Assembly: GCA_947000775.1 (NCBI GenBank)
Contig: CAMQGK010000637.1
Location: 16,560,501-16,624,500, forward strand
Length of the DNA stretch: 64,000 bases
Origin: Pterois miles
Taxonomy: Eukaryota > Chordata > Actinopteri > Perciformes > Scorpaenidae
Reading direction: 5' to 3'
This document shows, piece by piece, positions 37,801 to 49,800 of this stretch. A program made the position numbers and the translations under genes. Below the pieces are notes generated by a model. That model was given only the letters and a program-made list of their open reading frames with translations, ran no database searches and was not told the origin of the DNA. Each line of letters starts with the position of its first letter. The first letter of the stretch is position 1.

Positions 37801-40800
37801 AAGTCAGCTTCTCCGTGTCACTGTAGGTGGACAAGATGTTGAATCATGATGAACTCTGATGGAGCGGAGGTCACTTTGTGCTCTTCATTACTCGAGCATT
37901 GGCGCCAGACAGCCTAAAAGCTGTGGATCAAAGTAGCACAATGTTTTTGTTGTTTGTGAGAAGAAGCTTATGTTTGACATTGACATCGAGGTTCATTTTG
38001 TGAACGTTTCTTGTGATTTCAGGCAACATGAGTCTCTGGGAAAGTTTTGACACTGCACCGGTAGAAAATTTGGTAAGGCTTAAAACACTCACATGCAGCT
38101 GTGAGAAGTTCATTATGTTTGTTTGTTTTTTCAATTAAGTTTAGTGTGAATTAATTTCAAAAGTCAGCAAGTTAAACATTACTTTACTTTAAAAATAAAA
38201 TGCTGATAAAACATCTCAGGCCATTTCTTTGCTACTGAAACTATTAGCCAATAGCTAGTTGCAAACCACACACATCTACAAAAACAAACAAAACAAAAAA
38301 CATGATCATATCATTTATTAGAAACTCATTGTTGTGAGAATTTTTCATGGATCAAAGGGCACATGAACCCCACCTGTAATTGAGGTTTTGCATCCATAAA
38401 ATGGGCTGCAGGTGGTGTAGTGGTTAGGCTGTCGCCTCACAGAAGAGGGTCGCAGGTTGATTCCAGCTTGCGGCTCTTTGGGGAGTTTCATTTCCCCGAA
38501 AGGGGGTTTTTCCGGGTACTCCCTCCCCCCCCCAAAAAAAAAAAAAAAAAAATTAAAAAGGGGGAAAAAAGGGGGACCCAGGGCCCCCCAAAAGAGGATT
38601 CCCATAAAATCTTTGTCTGAAAAATGTAACTTATTTTTCCCCCCTACTTTTTACAGAACGTCCACTTCTTAGCCGGCATCATCCAAAGTACCATTCAGGC
38701 CCTGACCGGTGACACAACCCCCCTGCCGCTCTCTGTACAGCAGAACATCCTGGAAATTGTGCGGGACTCACTGAAGCTCCTTCAACCAAACATAAGTTTT
38801 GCCTCATCACGTAACATCTCCCTCCTCATCCTCAAGAGGGTTGAGAGCGTCATTCAACAGACACTACCAGACATCACTGAATACCTGCTTCCTGTAATCA
38901 AAGTAGTAACCAAGTACTTTGAGAGTATCTCCGCAGCCAGTGGACCAAACATCTGGAATCAGTTGTGAGTGATCTCATTATTTTCTTAAAACTTCATTGG
39001 ACTAGATGAAAAGTGCATGAACAAATCAGTTGTGGCAGAGTTACCCAGGACATTTTTGACTGCATTTTTTCACCGATGTTAAAGAGGCCAAATCGTGGTC
39101 CTTGGTATTCGAGGCGCTTTTGTTTGTCCTGTCCTACTAACTACCTAAAGGTGGAGTTTGCAAAAAATAGTCCTTCAGCAGATACAAATAATTACCAACC
39201 AGTAGTCAGATGGATAATTGAAAGCAAACAGAAAGATGGAGCTCATGTTCTCCTGCAATCTTTTGATAAAATGTGTTGAGACATGATGACCTTTTGATGA
39301 GACATGTTCAGATGTGAAATATTGATGTGCTTTGTTTCTTCAGGATCCTGGATGAGATGAAAACAATCCAGAGCCTCCTGCCTCCAAACAGCTCAGCTCA
39401 GGTCTACGTCTCCGTCCTCATTAACATCACTTACTTCATCTTGGACTCTGGCCAAGGCAAGTCAGCTTCTCCGTGTCACTGTAGGTGGACAAGATGTTGA
39501 ATCATGATGAACTCTGATGGAGCGGAGGTCACATTGTGCACTTCATTATTCAATCGTTGACGCCAGACAGCCTAAGTTTTGTAGATCAAAGTAGCACAGT
39601 GCTTTTGTTGTTTGTGAGAAGAAGCTTATGTTTGACATTGACATCGAGGTTCATTTTTGTGAACAATGTTTCTTGTGATTTCAGGCAACATGAGTCTCTG
39701 GGAAAGTTTTGACACTGCACAGGTAGAAAATTTGGTAAGGCTTAAAACACTCACATGCAGCTGTGAGAAGTTCATTATGTTTGTTTGTTTTTTTCAGTTA
39801 AGTTTAGTGTAAATTAATTTGAAAGGTCAGCAAGTTAAACATTACTTAACTTTAAAAATAAAATGCTGATAAAACATCACAAGCCATTTCTTTGCTACTG
39901 AGACTATTAGCCAATAGCTAGTTGCAAACCACACACATCTACAAAAACAAACAAAACAAAAAACATGATCATATCATTTATTAGTAATGTGTCCAAAACT
40001 CATTGTTGTGATAATATTTCATGGATCAAAGGGCACATGAACCACACCTGTAATTGAGGCTTTGTATTGAGTCCCATAAAATCTATGTCTGAAACATCTA
40101 ACCTATTTTTCCCCCTACTTTTTACAGAACGTCCACTTCTTAGCCGGCATCATCCAAAATGCTGTTCAGGACCTGACCGGAGACACAACCCCCCTGCCGC
40201 TCTCTGTGCAGCAGAACATCCTGGAAATTGTGCAGGACTCACTGAAGCTCCTTCAACCAAACATAAGTTTTGCCTCATCACGTAACATCTCCCTCCTCAT
40301 CCTCAAGAGGGTTGAGAGCGTCATTCAACAGACACTACCAGACATCACTGAATACCTGCTTCCTGTAATCAAAGTAGTAACCAAGTACTTTGAGAGTATC
40401 TCCGCAGCCAGTGGACCAAACATCTGGAATCAGTTGTGAGTGATGTCGCTATTTTCTTAAAACTTCATTGGACCAAATGAAAAGTGCATGAACAAATCAG
40501 TTGTGGCAGAGTTACACAGGACATTTTAGAGAGTTTGCAAAAAATAGTCCCTTAGTGGATACAAATAATTACTAACCAGTGGTCAGAAGGATAATTGAAA
40601 GCAAACAGAAAGATGGAGCTCATGTCGTCCTGCAATCTTTTGATAAAATGTGTTGAGACATGATGACCTTTTGATAAGACATGTTAAGATGTGAAATATT
40701 GATGTGCTTTGTTTCTTCAGGATCCTGGATGAGATGAAAACAATCCAGAGCCTCCTGCCTCCAAACAGCTCAGCTCAGGTCTACGTCTCCGTCCTCATTA

Positions 40801-43800
40801 ACATCACTTACTTCATCTTGGACTCTGGCCAAGGCAAGTCAGCTTCTCCGTGTCACTGTAGGTGGACAAGATGTTGAATCATGATGAACTCTGATGAAGT
40901 GGAGGTCACATTGTGCGCTTCATTATTCAAGCATTGACACCAGACAGTCTAAGAGCTGTGGATCAAAGTAGCACAGTGCTTTTGTTTTGTTTGATACTGA
41001 TTTTGAGGGTCACATTGTGACAATATTTCTTGTGATTTCAGGCAACATGAGTCTCTGGGCAAGTTTTGAGAATGCATCAGTAGAAAATCTGCCCATGATT
41101 TTCGGCCAGGTAAGGCTTAAAACACTATCACATGCGTCATTCAACAGTTATGTTTCCTGAAGTCAGTGTTCTCATAATATTTCGTGGATCAAAAGGGCAC
41201 ATGAACGTTTGAGGTTTTGCATTGAATCACATAAATTTGTTTAAACCCCCCCCCCCCCAACTTTTCTCCTTTTTCATTGTCAGACCGGTAAACTCTTGAG
41301 TATGCTTTGGCCACTCATCATGGGAGGCCCAGATTCACCTACAGGTGCTCCATCGCTGGGGGTTTTTGCTCATCTTGCTCCAGTCTTGGAGGAGGTGATG
41401 ACTGGGAAGGCAAACCAACATACGTGGTACAAGTAAGTTTAATGACCACTTGTAATGGCAACACCCCAAACAAGTGTTGATGTTGGATAGACAGTGGGTT
41501 AATATTGAACTGCATTACTTGTATGTCTGTATGAGATGATTAAAAAACTGCTGTTCATTTACTTCTGATTGCACTAAACCAAATGCCATGTGTGTTGTGA
41601 CAGACTTGAAAAGATACTAGAGGCCCTACTGTCAACCCTGAAAGGAACACAGCAATGGGACCCATCTGTTATCCCACTGTTGGAGAAAATCATAGGAAGT
41701 TTTGTGAACAACATAAAAGCACAGAACGGTGAGGAAACTACTTAACAGCAAAGCTGTTGTCTAAATTTGTGTGGCCAAGACAGAGATAGACTATTTTACT
41801 GATCTACAGTCATCACTGTTTCACAGTAGGAAGGAGCAAGACTCATAAATCAAAAAAAAATGTCCTGTGTTCAACACCTGTAAAATATTACATCCCTGTT
41901 ATGTTCCCATACAGCTAAACTGCATTCTCAATTACGTTCGGGAGGCAACATATTTTGTCGTGAATTATGTTTGACTTTGGCATATCTCATACACCTGCTG
42001 TAATATTAGTATGGACGGCCGCACCAAGTGACGTAGTGCATCGAGCGACACGCAGAGCAGGAGTCGTAGTATATTGCGCAACAGTTACTGAAAGTAACGT
42101 GGCATAAAACTATTATTGAATGTTACATGGTATAAAAATGATTGTAACAGACGAGAAAGTCCAATATGGGTAGGTGGAGTGGTGGTGGATGTGTCCAACA
42201 AACACAGGACTTTACCACGGGAGACCACTCTATGTGTCTTATATGAAACATAGTCATTCATTCATTATCCGTAACCACTTATCCTATTCAGAGTATCGGG
42301 GGAGCTGGAGCCCATCCCAGCTTCCATTGGGTGAAGGCAGAGTACACCCTGCACAGGTCGCCAGACTATCACAGGACTGACACACGGAGACAGTCAACCA
42401 CTCACTCACATTCACACCCAGTTTAGAGTCAGCAATTAACCTGCATGTCTTTGGACTGTGGGAGGAAACCACAGTATCCAAAGAAAGCCCACGCTAACAC
42501 AGGGAGAATATTTTGCACCATGACACACCTAAACATACCTGAAACAGCTGTTCAAAAGTCTCGTCTGCATCATGTCATAATAAACAGTTTTCTTATCTAT
42601 ACCTAGCTTTTTTTGTGAAGCCATTTATATTGGTTAAACCATCTCTGTCTTTTCTTTCTCCCAGCATTGTTACTCAGCCTTCAGACACCCCTGGTGGCCC
42701 TGATCAGAGAAATTGCATTGTCTGTGAACAGCAGTCATTTTAACCTGTCTGAAGTCTCGGAAAGAATGCAGCATGCCATTGAACGGACGCTGAAGGCAGC
42801 TGAACAGGTTAGACTGCTACTTTTCTCTTTTTTGTGGACATGTTTGCGTGTGAGTGAAAGAGTGAAGTGTGAGTGTATCAAAGCATCAGTCTTCATGCAT
42901 TATTGCAGTTAACAATACCTATCTCTCATCTTGGTGTGCTGCCTAATTTATCTATAATTTTCAAACACTTATGTAAGAGTATGGTGTGGGGGATGTTTTT
43001 CTTTGGAATGTGTCTGTTCCACCTACGTGCATGCATTTGTTTGTTTACCCATTTTTAAAGGGTTTTCACAGACAACATCCAGATACCAGGGCACACAACA
43101 TGAGGGTTAGCATTTTGAACGATCAGGAAGGAGCTGTTAACTGGATGTTGGCTGGGATTTTGTGTGTCTAGCATTTAGGGGGATTTACTGGCAGAAATGT
43201 AATGTAATATTAATATTGATATGTTTTCTTTAGTGTATAACCACCTGAAAATAAGAATTGTTGTGTTTGCGGGTCCTCTTTATGTTGAGCCACCATGTTT
43301 CTACAGTAGCCCACAACAGACAAACCACTGTGTTAACTTTACACACTTGGGAGTCGATAATGTTACTCACTCCGGAGTTAACCCCATCACTCCACTTAGC
43401 CGTCGGGAAACAAGACCTGGGAAAGCTCTGTTGGTCTTGAAGAGCTCTTCTCTTTATATTCTCAAAACTAAACTGTCTTCTGCTCCACTAGCTCACTTGT
43501 TCGCTCATACACATTCACCGCCACTCTGTCTCTCTTGCTTCACCTCACCTCACTTGACTCACTCAAGTGTACTCACGTATACACACCCTCTACGCACTGA
43601 CAGATAATCTCCAAATGACCTACGCTGCTCTTACAACAGCTCTAGAGAGAGACGCTCACGTTTTCACGTCGGCCACCGTAGTTCTTCTACATGCTTGGCA
43701 CACGCAATTTGCAACCAAATGTTACACACCTTACCTTTTAAGAATAATCCTCAGTTAGTAAGAAGTGCTGCTTTTGGTGACACTGATAGAAAGAAAAAAA

Positions 43801-46800
43801 AAAAAAAAAACAGACAATAAAAAACAACTTAAGCGATTGTCAGATTTTGTCACATATGCTTCCCCAAACTAGAGTCTCAGCCATATATTGGCAAGCTGGT
43901 ATTGTCTGCCATCCATCGTCAACTGCTTATCCCGTTAGGGGTTGCGGGGGGGCTGGAGCCGATCCCAGCTGGCATTGGGTGAAGGCGTGGTTCACCCTGG
44001 ATAGGTCGCCAGTCCATCGCAGGGCACATAGAGACAGACAACCTATAGACAGACAACCATTCACGCTCACATCCACACCTACGGGCAATTTAGAGTCATC
44101 AGTAAGCCTAAACAGCATGTCTTTAGACTGTGGGAGGAAGCCAGAGTACCCGGCTAACCACTGCACCACCGTGCAGCCCTGGTATTATCTGCCAACATTG
44201 ACAGTATCAGTGTGTATGTTGGCATGCAACAAAAAAAAAAAAACAAATCACACACATCTATAAGCCAGTTATGAGTGCATTGAAATGCAGGATCCTTTAT
44301 CAGCACACACAGAAAGACAAAACAAAAAACAAATGATCTTATCATTTATCAAAGTCTTGTGTTCAGTAGGCTGCTACAATGTTCATAGCAATTTCCCTGG
44401 ATCAAATAGCACATGATGACACATTGTACATGCTGCATAACCCTTGTAATTGGGGTTTCGTATTGGATCACATGAAATCGGTATGTATCACAGATATATC
44501 ACAATAAATGTCTTTGCTGGCATCCAAAAAAAATGATGACAGCATACTGAAAGGTGTTTCCAATGTAATACTGGAAACACTTTTCAAGGCAGTGCAATAT
44601 AATGTAATACCACAACTAAACATCGCTGCAAACATGACTGTAAAGTTGAATCATCTCCTCTCTCACAGTTTAAGCAAAAATAATGAGCTTGATGAATATA
44701 GGGTTTACTGCAGGGCTGTTTAGATCACATTTGATCATGCATTTGTACCTACTAAACTGGTGACTTTGGTACGTTTTGTGTTTTATTTAAAGGAATAATC
44801 TGACATCTTGGAAAATGCCATTTATTTTCTTGTTAATAATTGCAGTAGATGCAGTGGTAGAGAGTATTCAGAGCTAAAAGTATGAATACAACTGTAAAAT
44901 TACTCTGTTACAAGTAAAAATCCTACATGTAATGTGTGTCTTAAGAAAGCATAACAAAGAAGGAAGTCCACATAGTTTAAATAAGCAAGTACATTTATTA
45001 AAGATAATTTTTGTGAAGCAAAATGACGTCAGTAAGGGTGTCAGTAGTCAGCAGTGAGATGTGGGTGATGGGTGCTGTGAAACGATAGTGCTAACCTAAA
45101 ATATCTGTAACATGAAGGATAGCAAAGTATAAGCCAACCAAACAAACCAAACTGGGAGCCCGCAAGGCGTCAGGCCACTGGGAGGGAGGGAGAGAGGCCA
45201 TTCTGGAATTAGCCTGCTCATATCTGCTCCCAGCAGGCGAGGCCAGGCTCTTAATGAGAGGGGAGGGGCAGGTAATCAGGGGACTGACACTGACAAGGCA
45301 AAAGTATAGCATAGTATAATCAGGAAAATGTACTGAAAGTATGAAAGAAAGAAAATGCAGAAAAAATTACCCTTGTGCCTGTTATATTATTTTATATGAT
45401 ATCAGATTATTATCATGTAAAAAAACAGGATTTTACTGTTGTAACTGGTTGAGGTGGAGCTCGATTGTATCAGACTGCAACTAAAGATTCATTTCATGAT
45501 GAATTAATCCGCTGAGTATTTTTTTTTCCACAAATAGATTAATTGTTTGCTTTGTAAAAATTCAGCAAATAATAAAATGAGATGCACCGTCACGATTACC
45601 CAGGGCCCATCATATGTTTCTGTATGCAAAAGTCTTTTAAAGTAACTGAAGCTGTCAGATAAATATAGTGAGTAAAAAGTACATTTCCAGCTGAGATTTA
45701 AGTAAAGTACCTCAAATCTGTTCTTAAGTACAGCACCTGAGTAGATGTACTTACATTCCACAACTAGTTAGATGAGAAGATAGATAATGCTCCTCATCTC
45801 TTTGCAAGAAAGCAAAAAGGCATATTTGCCAAAATATCAAACTGTTACTTTAAATGTATTATTAATAATCATTTAATTTAGTTCTGCCTGCTGTCAGGTT
45901 TATTGTTTAACCTTAACATTAACATTATCCGGCCTCAGTAAATATTTGATTAGATTATGATGAAAGATAATGTGGTCTGGCAGAGCTCTATTTACGTATT
46001 ATTCTTTGTCTTTGGTGTGCCTTAGAGGGAATCATGTTACCATCTATCAGAGATATCGGACATGGCAGAAACCCTATAACTCATTCAGTGCCTCTGTAGA
46101 TACATTGTTTATACATGTACAGTATGTGTGGGTGTGTACTGGTATGTCGCTCTTTGAGAAGCGATGATACCTGTGTGAGACTTCTGCCCTTTTCTCTGCT
46201 TCTCTGTAAACTGCACAAACACTGAGATTATGAGATTTCCCTTGTGCTTTTGCCTTTTGTCTCACTGACATTTTGTTCTATTTCTATCACTGTCTCACAA
46301 AATGAACTGGTTTTCTCTGAACAATACATGTGAAACACGATGAGAGGTTGACATGTTTCCCTCTAGGCTAATGGCACGTTGAAGTGCAGTGAAGTTCTCA
46401 AGGCATGGGAGCCGGTGAGAGAGGCGGCGGCGCTAAGCAATGCCACCTTGGCTATGTGGTGCAACATCAGCTTGCAGCCTGTTTTGAAGGCCTATGCTGC
46501 AGCCCAGGCTGCCTACACCAACATGAACATGAGTGTGAGTAGATACACGCCAAATTAAATTGGAAATTGTGGACAAACACATCTGATTGAAGGATATTAC
46601 ATTCTGAATTTGTTTTGCAGACCAGACTGAAATATTATATGTAACATTTCTTCATGTAAAATGAACACTTTGACCACTTGGTGGCAGTGTTGACACAGAG
46701 AAAGCTGCCAGTTGGTAACAGCCCATCTCTGCTGTGTGTTTTCTTTGCAGCACATGGGTGGGGGACAAATGAATGTGAGTGCTACATCTGCCAGGATTGT

Positions 46801-49800
46801 CAAGGCTGTACAGTCTCTCTACCAGGCCAACATTAACAGCTCACTTGTGACAGAGCAGGCCATTGAGGCTATCGTCAGCAAGCTCTTCCAGCTTACAGGC
46901 CGGCCTCTGAGCCCCGAGGCACAGCGGCACTGGTACAAGCAGCTCCAAGCCATGCAGTTGCAAAACAGGTGACTATTTACAGCCACAACAAGATTATGTC
47001 ATTGCTAACAGGATGTGCCCTTTATTGCAGTCGGGATTTATTGTGTTTAACAGGAAAATCCATCATAAAACACTTCCAAAAAAATTATTTGTGGTGAATC
47101 TGGCACCCCACATGCAGGTAAGGTGAGACATCACATTAGATTAACCTTGTAGACTCTCAAAACCTACATAAAAAAACTAGGGCTGTCAATCGATTAAAAT
47201 AGGTAATTGTGATCAATCTCAAATTAATCACATTGCTTATCTGTTCAAAATGTATCTTAAAGGGAGGTTTGTCAAGTATTCAATACTCTTATCAACATGG
47301 GAGTGGACAAATATGCTTGCTTGATGCAAATGTATGTACAGTATGTTTATTATTGTAAATCAATTAACAGCATAAAACAATGACAAATATTTTCGAGAAA
47401 CTCTCAGCGGTATTACATTTATCATAAAAAATATGTTCAAAACGTAACATGGCAAACTGCACCTAGACAACAACAGCTGTCAGTGTGTCAGTGTGTTGAC
47501 TTGACTATGTCTTGCCCCAAACTGCATGTGATTATTATAAAGTGGGCATGTCTGTAAAGGGGAGACTGGTGGGTACCCACAGAACCCATTTTTATTCACA
47601 TATCTTGAGGTTAAAGGTCAAGGGACCCCTTTGAAAATGGTCATGACTGTTTTTCCTCGCCAAAATGTGGCATAAATTTGGAGCAACAAGCTAGTATGAC
47701 ATGGTTGGTACCAATGGATTCCTCCAGTTTTATGGTTTTATATGATCCCAGTATGTAAACTCTAACTTTAAAACTGACCTACTACAACCTAAAAATAGCA
47801 AGTTTCATTAATGCATTAAAGAAATTGGTGGCAGTTGCATTAATGTGTTATAACTTTGACAGCCCTAAAAAAAATTTGAGCTACAGCTTTTTTGTAATGT
47901 TCAAAAATTTGCATGAGAACACCATCATAACATACATTTGTACCCAGAGTTTTTCTCTGACCTTTAGCCTTAGTAGATCAAACAGACCAGACCACACTGA
48001 AGCCAAAGGATATGAGAACAATGGTGCAATCATATCAGCAGCCACAAAATAAAGTCCACTGATCATATTCAACAATATGTTATCTGACTAGAAATGTCCA
48101 TTAAATTCAGTTGCATCTCTACACAAACTCTTGTACATGAACTCACCACTCTATTTGCTGTTACAACATTATCCACAATGGACCAGTCAGCCCAATTTGA
48201 TTCATACCTAATTACACAAGGAACTGGGGTGACCACATTTGCATTTGACTTGATTAATTTAATGTGATTCTGCCTGAAAACAGGCAGGCCTGCACAGATA
48301 GCAGCTTAACCATGATTCAGCTAGCTGAGACATCCTTTTAAAATTGATTTCCCTTTATATGCCGGCTGCAATAATGAGCCGGGCATGGCGATAAGGATCA
48401 CATTCTGCATATCGCAGGGAATCCATCAGGTCTGAATACATGAGTTATAGATCATTGATCACAGTGGAGAGACTCCACAGTCTATTATCAAGGATGAAAT
48501 GGGAAAACTATGCGAATAAGTATAAAAAAAGAGGATGAGGAAATATTACTTATGTTAAAAAATGAGAAATTTGAATTTTATGGAATCGGTGTTTTCAGGA
48601 AATGAATCAGAAACATGGATTACGTTACATGACAGAAGTAGGTGCGAATCAATCCTTATGTGCTTGTCAGAGCACTGACGTGCTTTTGACATTCGTTTAC
48701 ATGAGACTGTATCTGTAGAATGAACTAGACATTGAATTTCTTCTCTCTCCTTCAGTTTGTCTTTTTTGGAGATGCTCTCAGATGAGTTGGTGAGCATGGC
48801 CCCAGTCCTCCAGCCTTACATTAAAGCTACAGAGAAAGCACTGCGCCACATCCTGGGCGACTACCATCTCCTTCAGAACAGCAGCTTGTCCCAGAACATC
48901 TTCAGAGAAGCAGCGCTGATCTTCCTATCCGCTGCAAACATCACGGTAGACAGCACCTTCCCCATGGAGTGGGGAGATTTGTCTGGACTCAGTGCAACTA
49001 GTCTTACCAACATGCTGAGGCAAGCTGTGAGACTGGTGATTGACATGAAGATATTTGGGGATACACCTATGTTTTACCAAGCCTTGGAGCAATTTCTGGC
49101 ATCCAACGATTCCAGCGCGATCGTGCAGAAGGTGACCGCGTTGTATGCATGGTTGAACTCCACTCAAGCGTCTGGACTGGATCTGCTGACTCAGCTTCTG
49201 CCCAAAGTCTACGACATCGTCAGGCCTTTCTTGTCTGTGCTGACCCAGATGGGTATGGACATGCCAGCAAACACAGAGCTGTTTGAAGACCTGGCCGGTA
49301 ACATACTTGCAATGCTGAGTCAGTTGGTGAACACCAGTGGCCTCTTGACCCCCATGGCGTACCATCCCAGTATGCATCAGCAGCAAATGACAGGCAGTAA
49401 CCATACAGGGAAGATTCGAAACAGACGCGAGGCTCAGTCGATGATGGCAATGGAACTAATGGACGACTTCATAGACCTGTTCCTTATCGACTACGCTGCC
49501 ATGTTCAAAGCCATCTCTGTCCCCGTTACCACGAGAGAAATTATGGAGACAGTCCACATGTTCTTCGCCAATCCTAATCTGAGTGTTGTGGTGAAGGCAG
49601 CTACAAATGGCCTGCCGTGGGACATGAGTGTCCCTCGGGAAAAGACAATTGATGCTGGTCTTGGGGCGCTCTCCTTCTTCACTCTCCCTGCAGCTCTACA
49701 GATGTAAGTCTCATTTTTACCTTCTCAAATATTCAATTGAATTTATTTTTGTATAGTATCAAATCATAACAGAAGTTATCTCGAGACACTTTTCAGATAA

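Larger units (their letters stand above)
37701..41109 (+). repeat. Tandem exon-module array in abca12
   Basis: Unit order is X (ILDEM... exon), Y (GNMSLW... exon), Z (HFLAGI...NQL exon). Copies: X1-Y1-Z1 (37701-38964), X2-Y2-Z2 (39344-40435), X3-Y3 (40721-41109). Z0 is the tail of the giant exon. X-to-X spacings are 1,643 and 1,377 bp. Introns are duplicated along with exons. The X-Y intron has the same GC donor in all three copies. Confidence 0.95.
42808..46366. other. abca12 intron 30 (3.6 kb)
   Basis: Contains a reversed family A repeat (43905-44180), a likely decayed module remnant (44280-44720) and a nested transposon composite (44793-45855). No additional phase-compatible exon was found. 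Confidence 0.65.

Noticed and set aside
43847..44263. 138-codon ORF
   Set aside because: Falls within a reversed SINE-family repeat; its sequence is a repeat translation.
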